From NCBI GenBank assembly GCA_938014885.1, contig CALLQI010000022.1:62001-126000 (forward strand): DNA of 64,000 nucleotides. Direction: 5' to 3'. This document shows, piece by piece, positions 16,743 through 25,533 of this stretch (within the stretch, counting starts at the first letter, position 1; every line of letters begins with the position of its first letter). The position numbers and the translations under genes are program-made. The DNA is from an uncultured bacterium (GTDB lineage Bacteria; Planctomycetota; UBA8742; UBA2392). The notes beneath the pieces are model-generated. The model was not told the DNA's origin, ran no database searches, and worked only from the letters and a program-made list of their open reading frames with translations.

Positions 16743-17687
16743 TTGCTGGATGAAGTCCTGAACATCGTTTCGCGCATGCACCCGGCATTCTGGATCGGGT
16801 ACTGGTTCATCGTCGGCGCGTTCGTGGGCAGCTTCCTGAACGTGGTGGTGTACCGTCTGCCGCGCAATTGCCTCAGCATCAATAACCCTCGCCGCAGCTT
16901 CTGCCCGTCGTGCAAAACGCAACTCAAGTGGAACGACAACATCCCGATTGTCGGCTACGTGCTGCTGCGCGGGAAGTGCCGCTACTGCAAGGCCCCCTAC
17001 GGAGCGCGCTACCCGCTGGTTGAACTGCTGACCGCGCTGCTGTTCGCTTTTGCCTGCTGGCGCGCCTTCTATGCCGACGGCCTGAACCTGTCCGGCAGCC
17101 CGCTGGCGTGGCTTACGCTGCTGCACATGACCTGTGTGATCGGCGTGCTGCTGCCGTGGGCGCTGATTGACCTGGACCTGACCTACATCCCCGACAAGCT
17201 CACGTTCGGCCCGCTGCTGGTGTTCGTGCCCTTTGCGGCCCATGCCGACGCCTTTGCAGCCTACCTGCCTTCGTCAATCAGCCCGCTGTGGTTTGCCTTT
17301 GAGCCGCGCTGGCTGAACTCGCTTCTCAGCAACGTGTGTACGGGTGTCGCGGCGGCGCTGGTGCTGTGGCTGATCGGCAAGGGCGCGACGCTCCTGTTCC
17401 GCAAAAAAGCTGAGGCCATCGGTGGCCAGGCCATGGGCGGCGCGGACGTGAAGCTGATGATTCTGCTGGGCGTGATGCTGGGCTGGCCCAAGCTGGTGGC
17501 GGGATTCTTCATCGCGATCCTGGTCGGCGCCTGCTTCGGTATCGTGCAACTGTTGCGCGGCAAGGGCAGCGGCACGCCGTTCGGGCCCTACCTTGCCACC
17601 GGCGCGGTGGTTTCGATGCTGGCCACCGGCTGGCTTGTCGATTTCTGGAACTGGTATCAGCGGCTGCTGGAAAGTCTGGTGTCATGA
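16743..17687 (+). CDS. prepilin peptidase / N-methyltransferase (type IV leader peptidase)
   Basis: A 314-residue inner-membrane aspartic protease that removes the leader of type IV pilins or type II secretion pseudopilins and methylates the new N-terminus. It has the N-terminal methyltransferase-type segment (VGSFLNVVVYRLP), two zinc-binding CxxC pairs (Cys54/57, Cys79/82), and both catalytic aspartates, in LIDLDLTYIPD and MGGADVKLM, among about eight membrane helices. The pilus or secretion genes it serves are not in this window. The start is TTG at 16743; an ATG at 16776 would shorten it by 11 residues. Its stop overlaps the start of the aminotransferase gene (ATGA), so they are translationally coupled. 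Confidence 0.93.
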   Translation: MLDEVLNIVSRMHPAFWIGYWFIVGAFVGSFLNVVVYRLPRNCLSINNPRRSFCPSCKTQLKWNDNIPIVGYVLLRGKCRYCKAPYGARYPLVELLTALLFAFACWRAFYADGLNLSGSPLAWLTLLHMTCVIGVLLPWALIDLDLTYIPDKLTFGPLLVFVPFAAHADAFAAYLPSSISPLWFAFEPRWLNSLLSNVCTGVAAALVLWLIGKGATLLFRKKAEAIGGQAMGGADVKLMILLGVMLGWPKLVAGFFIAILVGACFGIVQLLRGKGSGTPFGPYLATGAVVSMLATGWLVDFWNWYQRLLESLVS

Positions 17688-18553
17688 CCCAATACATCGT
17701 CAGCATCAATGGCGAGTTCACCGATGCCGCATCGGCCAAGGTCAGCGTCCTGGACCACGGCTTCCTGTTCGGCGACTCGATTTACGAAGTCGTGCGTACG
17801 GTCAATGGCAAACTGTTCGCGGCGGACCGCCACCTCAAGCGCCTGCATGGCTCGGCCGCCGGCATTGCCATGCCGCTGCAACGCGACGATGCCTGGATTT
17901 TGCAACACTGGCGCGACATGCACACGCGGCAAAAGTCCGGCGAAAGTTACCTGCGCATGATCGTGACCCGCGGCGTCGGCGAGCTTGACCTGCACCCGGC
18001 CTCATGCGCGCAGCAGAACTACTTCGGCATTGCCAAGCCACTGCCCGTGTGGCCGCACGACGCCTACGAAAAGGGCTGCAAGATCATCCTGGCTCACGTG
18101 CGCCGCAACTCGCGCGAGAGCACCGACCCGGCCATCAAGTCCGGCAACTATCTCAACAACGTGCTGGCGCTGGTTGAGGCCCGCAAGCAAGGTGCCGTTG
18201 AGGCCGTGATGATGAACGTCCACGGCTTCCTGACTGAGTGCACCACCAGCAACATCTTCGCCGTCAAGGACGGCGTCGTGTTCACGCCCGCGCTCGACCA
18301 AGGGCTGCTTGAGGGCGTGACGCGCGGGTTCATTCTCGAGGTCTGCCGCAAGCTGGGCATCGAGTGCCGCGCCGAGCAACTCCCCCCCGAAGCGCTGCTC
18401 GGTGCCGACGAAGCCTTCATCACCAGCACCACGCGCGACGTGATGCCCGTGGGCGAAGTCGGCCACATCCGCCTGAAGGCGCCGGGCACCATCACGCGCC
18501 GCATTGCCGCCGAGTACCACAAGGTGCTTCACGACCCGGTCAATCACCTCTGA
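17684..18553 (+). CDS. class IV aminotransferase (branched-chain / D-amino acid type)
   Basis: A 289-residue PLP enzyme of fold type IV. The catalytic lysine lies in AIKSGNYLNNVLAL, and the N-terminal SVLDHGFLFGDSIYEVVRT, central HGFLTECTTSNIF and phosphate-cup VTRGFI segments are all characteristic. Members include branched-chain aminotransferase, D-alanine transaminase and aminodeoxychorismate lyase; sequence inspection does not settle which. Next to shikimate-pathway genes, an aminodeoxychorismate lyase role in folate synthesis is conceivable, and folE lies 7 kb away, but IlvE-like activity is equally possible. Its ATG overlaps the prepilin peptidase stop and its stop overlaps the next start, a tight operon. 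Confidence 0.88.
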   Translation: MTQYIVSINGEFTDAASAKVSVLDHGFLFGDSIYEVVRTVNGKLFAADRHLKRLHGSAAGIAMPLQRDDAWILQHWRDMHTRQKSGESYLRMIVTRGVGELDLHPASCAQQNYFGIAKPLPVWPHDAYEKGCKIILAHVRRNSRESTDPAIKSGNYLNNVLALVEARKQGAVEAVMMNVHGFLTECTTSNIFAVKDGVVFTPALDQGLLEGVTRGFILEVCRKLGIECRAEQLPPEALLGADEAFITSTTRDVMPVGEVGHIRLKAPGTITRRIAAEYHKVLHDPVNHL

Positions 18554-19431
18554 TGCGTCGATTGCTTGCCGTCTGCAACCCGATTTCCGGCCGCGGGCAC
18601 GCCCTGCGGCTGCTGCCGGGCTTTGAAAAGCTTGCGGCCGCATCGGGCACCAGCATTGAAGTGCGGCTGACCGAACGCGCGGGGCACGGGCGCGAGCTTG
18701 CGGCCGCAGCGGCAGGCGAAGGCTTCGACGCGGTAATCGCGGTCGGCGGCGACGGCACGATCAACGAAGTGATCAACGGGTTGGGCGCGCATGGGCTGCC
18801 GCTGATGGTGGTGCCGCAGGGAACGGGCAACGTGCTGGCCAAGGAAATCCGCGCCACGCGAAAGCTGCGCCGCTACACCCGCGCGCTGAAAGAGTGGCGT
18901 CTGAAGCAGCGCGATCTGGGGCAACTCGACAACGGCCGGCTGTTTTCGTGCTTCGTGGGCGCGGGCTTCGACGGGCAATGCACGCGCGCGCTGGCGGAAC
19001 GCAAGGGCGCGATCCGCATGAGCATGTACGTGCCGATCATGTGGCGCGCGATCCAGCACAGCGATTTCACGACGCTGAGCGTCACCGGCGACGAGAAGTC
19101 TGCCAGCGGGGCGGCCTACGCGCTGGTGTCAATCACGCCTGAGTACGGCGGCCCGATGGCCCTGACCGGCAAGGCCCGCGCCGACGACGGCCGCTTTGAC
19201 GTGCTGACCATCCATGAGCGCATCAACCCGCTGAGCCTGGTGCGGATGGTCGGGTTTGCGTTGCTGCGCAAGATGGGTTCCGTGGGCAGCGCGCGATTCT
19301 TCCGGTCCACGACGGCGGCGGTCTCGGCACAGGAGGAAGTGCCGATACAGGTCGACGGCGATTTCGCGGGCTTCCTGCCCTTCAGCGCCAAGGTGCTGCC
19401 CAACGCGCTGACCTACTTTCAGGCTGATTGA
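18553..19431 (+). CDS. diacylglycerol / sphingosine-type lipid kinase
   Basis: A 292-residue soluble or membrane-associated kinase of the DagK/YegS/LCB5 family, which phosphorylates a lipid hydroxyl using ATP. Seen: the N-terminal NPISGRGHALR, the nucleotide-binding GGDGTINEVINGL and PQGTGNVLAKE, and a C-terminal beta-sandwich lobe ending VQVDGD-like (IQVDGDFAGFLPF). I set the start at the ATG at 18553, which overlaps the aminotransferase stop (TGATG). It is the last gene of the operon that begins at 14679. The natural substrate, whether diacylglycerol or another lipid, cannot be told from sequence. Confidence 0.9.
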   Translation: MRRLLAVCNPISGRGHALRLLPGFEKLAAASGTSIEVRLTERAGHGRELAAAAAGEGFDAVIAVGGDGTINEVINGLGAHGLPLMVVPQGTGNVLAKEIRATRKLRRYTRALKEWRLKQRDLGQLDNGRLFSCFVGAGFDGQCTRALAERKGAIRMSMYVPIMWRAIQHSDFTTLSVTGDEKSASGAAYALVSITPEYGGPMALTGKARADDGRFDVLTIHERINPLSLVRMVGFALLRKMGSVGSARFFRSTTAAVSAQEEVPIQVDGDFAGFLPFSAKVLPNALTYFQAD

Positions 19432-19535
19432 GACCCGTGGCTCGTGTTCCGTGCCTCGGGTTTCGAGTTTCGGGTTTGGCACCTGCTGTGAGTCAGGGCG
19501 CACATCGACCTGCAACCCCAGACACGAGGCGCGAA

Positions 19536-20189
19536 CTACCGGCCCGCAGGGATCTTCACGCGGATGCCGGGCTTCAGCGTCACGCCCGGGTTCGCCTTTT
19601 CGAGGTCCGAGGTTTCCAGCTTGCGCGACTTGAAGTGCACGTAGGCAATCTTCCACCACGAGTCACCGGCCTGTACTTCGTACTCCGTGGCGGCCGCAGT
19701 CTCGCTGCCTGCAGGCGCTGTGGGCACTTCGCGCGGCTGTGCATCGCGATTCTGCACCACGGGCAACGATGCCTTGCCGGCCGGGATCACCAGTGTTGTG
19801 CCTACCTTCAGCGTCTTCACCTCAGGGTTGGCGTCCTGGATCTCTTTGGTGCTCAGCGCGCGGTCTTTGTAGGTCACGTAGGCCAGCTTCCACCACGAAT
19901 CACCGGCCTGCACCGTGTGCGTGCTTTGCGTCGGCGCGACCATGATCGGCTGTTCTTCGGGCTGCGGCGCGTCGTCCACCGGCTCGGCGGGGGTGATGCT
20001 TTCCGGCGGCTGCATGCGCGGCAGGTCGGGCGAACCGATGCTTGCACTCATGCGCTGAGGGCCCAACTCATCCTGCTGCGACTCTTCCACCGTGGTGCGG
20101 GCGTGGCTCAGCACCTGGTCCCAGATCAGGCCCAGCGCCAGGCTCAGGATGCTGGCTACGAAGATCGCTACCTTGACGCCGCGGTCCAT
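19536..20189 (-). CDS. membrane-anchored protein with two LysM domains
   Basis: A 217-residue protein with an N-terminal anchor helix (VAIFVASILSLALGLIW), a charged and Pro-rich spacer, and two LysM domains. The first begins HTVQAGDSWWKLAYVTYKDR and ends TTLVIPA; the second begins YEVQAGDSWWKIAYVHFKSR and closes at the C-terminus. LysM binds the glycan part of peptidoglycan, so the protein probably tethers the inner membrane to the wall. The usual DTLWxIA of LysM reads DSWWKLA / DSWWKIA in both copies, which suggests recent duplication. The ATG at 20187-20189 is supported by AGGAGG five bases upstream. It is divergent from truD. Confidence 0.88.
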   Translation of the reverse strand: MDRGVKVAIFVASILSLALGLIWDQVLSHARTTVEESQQDELGPQRMSASIGSPDLPRMQPPESITPAEPVDDAPQPEEQPIMVAPTQSTHTVQAGDSWWKLAYVTYKDRALSTKEIQDANPEVKTLKVGTTLVIPAGKASLPVVQNRDAQPREVPTAPAGSETAAATEYEVQAGDSWWKIAYVHFKSRKLETSDLEKANPGVTLKPGIRVKIPAGR

Positions 20190-20285
20190 ACTGCCTCCTG
20201 TTGCGACGCGCAATGCGCGCCTATCGCCCATCGGCATCGGACGCCTGCAACTTGAGACCGATTCAACCCACGCTAGAACCTGTGC

Positions 20286-21515
20286 ATGAAATTCCTCTGC
20301 GAAGCCATTCCCGCCTGCCCCGGCCAGTTCAAATCCCAGCGCGAAGACTTCCGCGTCGAGGAACTTCCGCTGTACCCCTTCTCAGGCCAGGGCGATCACA
20401 CCCTGGTGCTTATCGAAAAAGAGGGCCTCAGCACCTTTGAGGCCGTGCGCCGCCTCAGCCGGGCGCTCGACTTCAACGACCGCGATGTCGGCGTGGCCGG
20501 GCTGAAAGACGCCCACGGCATCACCCGCCAGTGGCTGAGCTTTGAGCACATGCCCCCGGCGCGCTTTGAGGGCCTGGATGTGGCCAAAGTGCGTGTGATC
20601 CAGACCACGCGCCACAACAACAAGCTCAAGCGCGGCCACCTGGCCGGCAATCGCTTTGAAGTCGTGCTGCGTGACGTGGCCGAGGCCGACGTTCCCCACG
20701 CCAAGGCCAGCCTGGCCCTACTGCAACAGCGCGGCGTGCCCAACTGGTACGACACGCAGCGCTTCGGACGCGGCGGCAACAACGCGACGCTTGGCCTGGC
20801 CATCCTGCGCGGCGACTACGATGCCTACTTCCGTGCGATGCTCGGCAACGCCGATGCCGAAACCCACGGCCCGCTCAAGGAGGCCCGCAAAGCATACGAC
20901 GACGGCAATCTGGACCAGGCGCTGGAGCTGTGGCCGCGCCACGACAACGTGGAACGCGGGGCGCTGAAAGCGGTCAAGGACTTTGGCCCGACCGACAAAG
21001 CCCTGCGCCGTGTGCCCCAGAAGATCAAGCTGCTGCAAGTTTCGTCGGTGCAGTCGCTGCTGTTCAACCGCGTGCTTGAGCGGCGCTTTGGCGACCTGGA
21101 TAAAGTCTGGGACGGCGACATCTGCGAGAAGGAAAACGGCGCGTGCTTCCTTGTCGCTGACCCGGCCGTTGAGCAGCCGCGCGTGGAAACCTTCGAGATT
21201 TCCCCCACCGGGCCGATCTTCGGCTTCAAGATGATGCAGCCATTCGGCCGCACGGCCGAGCTTGAGCGCGAAGTGCTGCAGGCGGAAGGGTTGACCGAGA
21301 CCAGCTTCGAGGTCGGCAAGGGCCTCAGCCAGAAGGGCGATCGGCGCGCCCTGCGCTTTCGCATCCGCGACACGGCGCTAAGCTACGCCGCCGATGAGCG
21401 CGCGCTCACGCTGCGTTTCGACCTGCCCAAGGGTTGCTACGCGACGATTGTGCTGCGCGAAATCACGCGCCAGGGTGAGTCCCTGACGCTGCCAGCCCAC
21501 GGAGCCGCCGAATGA
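20286..21515 (+). CDS. truD: tRNA pseudouridine(13) synthase TruD
   Basis: A 409-residue enzyme that converts U13 of certain tRNAs to pseudouridine. The family-specific N-terminus (FKSQREDFRVEELP), the catalytic aspartate in VGVAGLKDAHGITRQW, the RGNRFEVVLR-like strand (HLAGNRFEVVLRDV) and PNWYDTQRFGRGGNN are clear. A long insertion domain follows (residues about 180-300), and the chain ends with the second half of the catalytic fold. Its stop codon overlaps the start of the parvulin lipoprotein gene (ATGA), so the two are translationally coupled, an unusual pairing with no obvious functional link. Confidence 0.94.
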   Translation: MKFLCEAIPACPGQFKSQREDFRVEELPLYPFSGQGDHTLVLIEKEGLSTFEAVRRLSRALDFNDRDVGVAGLKDAHGITRQWLSFEHMPPARFEGLDVAKVRVIQTTRHNNKLKRGHLAGNRFEVVLRDVAEADVPHAKASLALLQQRGVPNWYDTQRFGRGGNNATLGLAILRGDYDAYFRAMLGNADAETHGPLKEARKAYDDGNLDQALELWPRHDNVERGALKAVKDFGPTDKALRRVPQKIKLLQVSSVQSLLFNRVLERRFGDLDKVWDGDICEKENGACFLVADPAVEQPRVETFEISPTGPIFGFKMMQPFGRTAELEREVLQAEGLTETSFEVGKGLSQKGDRRALRFRIRDTALSYAADERALTLRFDLPKGCYATIVLREITRQGESLTLPAHGAAE

Positions 21516-22066
21516 GATTGCTTGCTGTCCTGTGCCTGACCCTGCTGCTGGCCGCCTGCGGCAACCCCCGCGACGACCAGCCGCGCGAGCCCAAACCCGC
21601 CGAAAACGAAGCCGCCACACCCGAACCTGAACCTGAACCCGAACCGGAGACACCCTTGCAGACCCTGCGCAAAGACGTGGCCGACCTGGCCGCAAAGCCC
21701 GAACACAAAGAGAACCAGATTGAGGTCCAGCACCTGCTGGTCGCCCACAACCAGGCCGGTATCCCCGGCGTAAAGCGCACGATCGCCGAGGCCGAGCAAC
21801 TGGCCGCCGACCTGTGGAAGCGCATAAAGGCCGGCGAAGACTTCGCCAAGCTGATCAAGGAACACACCGACGACTCGCCCCCGGGCATTTACGGCATGAC
21901 CATGACCGGCCAGGGCGACCGCAACGCCAACCTGTACCCGCGCAAGGGCATGGTGGCGGCGTTCGGCGATGTGGGTTGGCGCCTGAAAGTCGGCGAATTC
22001 GGCGTGGCCCCATACGACAAGACCAAGAGCCCCTACGGCTGGCACATCATCAAGCGCACCAAGTAG
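21512..22066 (+). CDS. parvulin-type (PpiC) peptidyl-prolyl isomerase lipoprotein, one domain
   Basis: A 184-residue lipoprotein with the lipobox LAAC after a 16-residue signal peptide. A Pro/Glu spacer (TPEPEPEPEPE) lifts a single parvulin domain off the membrane: IEVQHLLVAHN, then KAGEDFAKLIKEHTDD, VAAFGDVGWRLKVGEFG and the C-terminal YGWHIIKRTK. These match the parvulin pattern of two conserved histidines (QHLL and HIIK). It probably catalyses prolyl isomerisation during folding of exported proteins, or acts as a chaperone. It is coupled to truD by an ATGA overlap. A relative with two such domains follows at 22150. Confidence 0.9.
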   Translation: MRLLAVLCLTLLLAACGNPRDDQPREPKPAENEAATPEPEPEPEPETPLQTLRKDVADLAAKPEHKENQIEVQHLLVAHNQAGIPGVKRTIAEAEQLAADLWKRIKAGEDFAKLIKEHTDDSPPGIYGMTMTGQGDRNANLYPRKGMVAAFGDVGWRLKVGEFGVAPYDKTKSPYGWHIIKRTK

Positions 22067-22085
22067 GCGCGCTGGCATCACAAAG

Positions 22086-22108
22086 GCCCCGGGCGGATTG
22101 CCCGGGGC
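22086..22108 (+). terminator. hairpin between the two parvulin genes
   Basis: A perfect 9-base-pair stem, GCCCCGGGC / GCCCGGGGC, with loop GGATT, 19 bases past the stop of the first parvulin gene. The following TTCG is only weakly T-rich. It probably ends or reduces the truD transcript before the second lipoprotein gene. Confidence 0.6.
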
Positions 22109-22149
22109 TTCGTGCTGCATGCCGGCATCGCTGCCGGTATCATCACCCC

Positions 22150-23151
22150 ATGCGAAACACTCTGCCTTGGATTCTGCTTCTGCTGGCCGCGTGCTCCGGC
22201 GGCAACAACGAAGCATCAACCGAGCCCGCAACGCCGGAAGTCGAACGGCTGCGTGCCCTGGCCACGGAAGTGCTGCGCCGCCCTGAACTGGACCTGCCAT
22301 CCGTCACTGTGCAGCACATCGAAATTGGCGTGCGCCTCGAAAGCGTCGCCGGCAAGCCCCAACTGACCATGAGCGAGGCCGAGCTGCTGGCGGCCACCAT
22401 CCTGAAACAGGCCGAGGCCGGCGAAGACTTCGACAAGCTGGTGCTGACCCACACCTACGACCGCATCAACACCGGCGCGCGCCCGGGCATGTACACGCTA
22501 TTGCGGGGCGAGCTGCCGCCCGACCTTGGCCCCACGACGTTTGCCCGCAACCAATTCGCCGAGGGCTTCTGGAACGTGGCCTGGCGTTTGAAGCCCGGCG
22601 AAATCGGCGTCGTCGAATTCAACCGCATCAGCAGCGAAAGCAGCTACCACATCGTGCGCCGCCCGACCAACGAAGAGATCGCAGCCGACGACCCGACCAA
22701 CGGGCCCCCCGGCAACGACGCCGTCGCCGCCATGCGCAAGGATGCAGCGTCGCTGATGGCGCGGCCGGAACTTGACGTGTCAAGAGTCCGCGTCCAGCAC
22801 ATCCTGGTCGGGCGCTACGGCACCGCCGGCGGCAAGCTGCCCTACCTGAAACCGGCCGACGCCGAATCAGCGGCCGCAGGCCTGCTGGCACGCGCCCGCG
22901 AAAGCACGGACTTCGGCGCGCTGGTGAAAGAACAAAGCTACGACTACCACGAAACTACCGGCGAACACGGGGCCTACACGATGCACCGCGTGCGCAGCGC
23001 CGAAATCCCGAGCGGCGAATTCTGGCGCGAAGACATGGTGCGCGGCTTCTGGAGTGCCGCATGGCGGCTGCAAGTCGGCGAAGTAGGCATCGTGCTGTAC
23101 CACCGCGCGCACAGCCCGTTCGGCTACCACATCATCAAGCGGTTGGAGTAG
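22150..23151 (+). CDS. lipoprotein with two parvulin (PpiC) domains
   Basis: 333 residues. The start at ATG 22150 gives a lipoprotein signal peptide with lipobox LAAC (NTLPWILLLLAACSGG). Two parvulin units follow. The first spans about residues 45-175 (VQHIEIGVRLE, AEAGEDFDKLVLTHTYD, WNVAWRLKPGEIGVVEF, SYHIVRRP). The second spans about 195-333 (VQHILVGRYG, SAAWRLQVGEVGIVLYH, YHIIKRLE). In the first unit the segment after QHI diverges (EIGVRLE in place of the usual LV(A/G)), so it may be a non-catalytic, substrate-binding copy, as in SurA. It is probably a periplasmic folding factor and was likely made by duplication of the gene before it. The stop lies four bases from the convergent glycosidase gene. 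Confidence 0.88.
   Translation: MRNTLPWILLLLAACSGGNNEASTEPATPEVERLRALATEVLRRPELDLPSVTVQHIEIGVRLESVAGKPQLTMSEAELLAATILKQAEAGEDFDKLVLTHTYDRINTGARPGMYTLLRGELPPDLGPTTFARNQFAEGFWNVAWRLKPGEIGVVEFNRISSESSYHIVRRPTNEEIAADDPTNGPPGNDAVAAMRKDAASLMARPELDVSRVRVQHILVGRYGTAGGKLPYLKPADAESAAAGLLARARESTDFGALVKEQSYDYHETTGEHGAYTMHRVRSAEIPSGEFWREDMVRGFWSAAWRLQVGEVGIVLYHRAHSPFGYHIIKRLE
22772..22783. repeat. TTGAC-N2-GTCAA palindrome (best of seven copies)
   Basis: Here the 12-base palindrome extends to 14 bases, CTTGACGTGTCAAG. Six more copies of TTGAC-N2-GTCAA lie at 33562-33573, 40688-40699, 43900-43911, 51098-51109, 56038-56049 and 57359-57370, all inside genes. The role is unknown; see the finding on this motif. 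Confidence 0.6.
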
Positions 23152-23155
23152 GGCA

Positions 23156-24580
23156 TCACGCCTGGATGGTGTGCATGCCCGGGGGCACTTCGTGCACCTG
23201 GCTTTGATCGCCGTTGCGCAGGCGCAATCGCAGCGGCATGTCGCACATGACCTCAACCGTGCGGCGCGTGCTGGACTCAGCCGGGGCGACGTCGATGTTC
23301 ACCATGCCGTGGTTGAAGTTCAGGCCTTCCACCAGGTGACGCTCGCTGATCGGCAGATTCAGCTCCAGCTCATTGCGCTGGCCGTGCATGCGAATGCCCA
23401 GCAGGCCGCCCAGCGTGTTCTGCACGCAGCACGCAAGCGCGAGCGCTGAGTTGCTGCCGCTGCTGCCATCGGGCAGCGGGGCCGGCTGGTCTCGGTCAGG
23501 GTCATAGGCGAGGTAAAGCTCGCCCGAGTCTGCCAGCACGCGGGCCACGCGCTTGAGGTGTGACTCGGCCACACGCTGCGCCAGCCGGTACTGGTGTGCC
23601 GAGTACAGGGCCTCAATTGCAATCAGGTTGAAGTCAGCGCGCGCTACCCCCACCGGCGTGCCGTCGCGCCGGCGGTAGTCGCTTTCGGCCGCCGACACGG
23701 TGGCAAATCCGTGCGCGCGTTCGAACTGGGTTGGGTCACCCAAATGCTTCACCATGCGCTCAATGTGAGCGCGCGGGGCCACGCCGGCAAAGATCGCCCA
23801 GATGCTGGCCAGCGTGCGCATTGGCAAGAAGCTGCCGTGTTCGTCCAAGTCGTAGTACCAGCCGTCGTCGGCCGACCACATGCGCGCGTTCATCTTTTCG
23901 GAAATGTCGCGCATCGCCCATTCCAGTTCGCCGGCCTCTTCGCGCTTGCCCAGCGCGCGGGCCATTTCGGCCAGCAGCCGCGTGTTCAGCGCGTACATGC
24001 CGCAGGCGTCCACCCAGCTTGCCCCGTTGGCCAGGCTTGGCACGACGCGGCCGCCCAGCATGAAGCGCCCGGTGGCCGCCAGCCGGTAGGGCTCAGGGCT
24101 GCCGCCACACAGGCCGGTGCGGCGGCGCTGGTGTTCTTCGCGGTACAGGAAGTCGGTGCGCAGCAGGCCGTAGGCGTGTTCAAGGCGTTCACGGTTGCCG
24201 CGGGTGCGGTACAGCTCCCATTCCGCCAGCGCCAGCAACGGTGCCGCCATGCGGGCGTGTGCATCGGCCGGCCACGCGGCGCCGGTGGCCAGTTGCAGCC
24301 TGGCGGGCACGAAGCCCGAGTTGTCGAAGGCGGCGAGGAAGCTGTCCGTGGCCCCCACCGGCTGCTCAGCCCAGCGCAACCCCAGTGATCCCAAAGCGGC
24401 ATCCCAGGCGTCCACGGTGGCTTGCTCGGCACCGCGCAGCGCCGGGGCCTTTAGCGCGCTTTCGTCGCCGGGATAGACGATGGATTCGGGCAGGTGGGTG
24501 ACGGCGTAACGGTAGGGCGCGAGCAGCTGGTCGCGTTCGCCTACGATTTTCACGCTTGGAAAGTTCAGGGGCCTGGACAT
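23156..24580 (-). CDS. trehalase-fold (alpha/alpha)6 glycoside hydrolase
   Basis: A 474-residue protein without signal peptide that resembles the (alpha/alpha)6-barrel glycosidases of the GH63/GH37 group, which act on alpha-glucosyl or mannosyl-glycerate-type sugars. Repeated helical pairs with aromatic and acidic residues are visible: FDNSGFVPARLQLATGA, SWVDACGMYALNTRLLAEMA, MWSADDGWYYDLDEHG (acidic-loop region) and GVARADFNLIAIEALYSA. The last 100 residues look like a beta-rich cap (NELELNLPISERHLVEGLNF). The substrate cannot be named; a cytosolic role in compatible-solute or storage-sugar turnover is an inference. GGAG precedes the ATG. It is divergent from folE. Confidence 0.68.
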   Translation of the reverse strand: MSRPLNFPSVKIVGERDQLLAPYRYAVTHLPESIVYPGDESALKAPALRGAEQATVDAWDAALGSLGLRWAEQPVGATDSFLAAFDNSGFVPARLQLATGAAWPADAHARMAAPLLALAEWELYRTRGNRERLEHAYGLLRTDFLYREEHQRRRTGLCGGSPEPYRLAATGRFMLGGRVVPSLANGASWVDACGMYALNTRLLAEMARALGKREEAGELEWAMRDISEKMNARMWSADDGWYYDLDEHGSFLPMRTLASIWAIFAGVAPRAHIERMVKHLGDPTQFERAHGFATVSAAESDYRRRDGTPVGVARADFNLIAIEALYSAHQYRLAQRVAESHLKRVARVLADSGELYLAYDPDRDQPAPLPDGSSGSNSALALACCVQNTLGGLLGIRMHGQRNELELNLPISERHLVEGLNFNHGMVNIDVAPAESSTRRTVEVMCDMPLRLRLRNGDQSQVHEVPPGMHTIQA

Positions 24581-24758
24581 GTTGCTCCGGTTACAACCTG
24601 CACTATGGCAAGGGCATAGGAAAAAATCTGGACTGCTTTAGTCTAGATACACGTTTGGCCTGCGATAAGGTAAGTCCAAACGCTCGACAGTCGGGTAGGA
24701 CTTCCGGCAACTCTTTCGTGACACTCCGGCAAGCTCCGGAAAACGTAGAAAGGCATGC

Positions 24759-25433
24759 ATGAACTCCTTCCCTCGTAACCCCGCCGACGACCCGGCCTCT
24801 GCCCCCACAGTTGATGACCGCATGCTCGATGGCACGCTGAACGGTGTCATGGACCTGGGTGCTGTACAGCCCGGCGACAACCTGGCCCCGCTCGTGACGG
24901 CAATTTTGCGCGGCCTGGGCGAGGACCCCACCCGCGAAGGGTTGCTCAAGACCCCGGCCCGCGTCGATGAATCGCTTAAGTGGCTAACCAAAGGCTACAC
25001 CGAAGACCTGAAGCAGGTCGTCAACGATGCCATCTTCCACAGTGACAACGATGACATCGTGCTGGTCAAGGACATCGACATTTTCAGCATGTGCGAGCAC
25101 CACATGCTGCCCTTCTTCGGCAAGGCGCACATCGCGTACATCCCCGATGGCAAAGTCATCGGCATCAGCAAGCTGCCGCGCATCGCGGAAGTCTTCGCGC
25201 GCCGCCTGCAGATACAAGAGCAGCTCACCCACCAGATCGCCAAAGCCGTCGAAGAAGTCCTCAGCCCACGCGGTGTGGCCGTGACAATCGAATGCCAGCA
25301 CATGTGCATGGTGATGCGCGGCGTGGAAAAAGTGGGCAGCACCACGGTCACCCGCACACTGCTGGGCGCGTTCAAAGAAGACCACGGCCTGCGGGCCGAA
25401 CTGGCGCGCATGATTCAGGGCGAAAGCATCTAG
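24759..25433 (+). CDS. folE: GTP cyclohydrolase I
   Basis: A 224-residue enzyme that converts GTP to dihydroneopterin triphosphate, the first step of folate and tetrahydrobiopterin synthesis. Zinc ligands are intact: Cys112 and His115 in FSMCEHHMLPFFG, and the later cysteine in IECQHMCMVMRG. Other signatures are REGLLKTPARV and the C-terminal VTRTLLGAFKED. A 35-residue N-terminal extension precedes the core, longer than in many bacteria. Of two nearby ATGs (24755, 24759) only the second is in frame; AAAGG precedes it. The 178 bases to the divergent glycosidase gene hold both promoters. Confidence 0.96.
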   Translation: MNSFPRNPADDPASAPTVDDRMLDGTLNGVMDLGAVQPGDNLAPLVTAILRGLGEDPTREGLLKTPARVDESLKWLTKGYTEDLKQVVNDAIFHSDNDDIVLVKDIDIFSMCEHHMLPFFGKAHIAYIPDGKVIGISKLPRIAEVFARRLQIQEQLTHQIAKAVEEVLSPRGVAVTIECQHMCMVMRGVEKVGSTTVTRTLLGAFKEDHGLRAELARMIQGESI

Positions 25434-25533
25434 GCTGGCGGGCACAAAGTTTCACGCCTAAGTTCGCCCAACACCCCAAGGCCTTTTCTGTAACGGGTGC
25501 TGATACTACACTTCGCGGCCACAGGAGCTTTCC

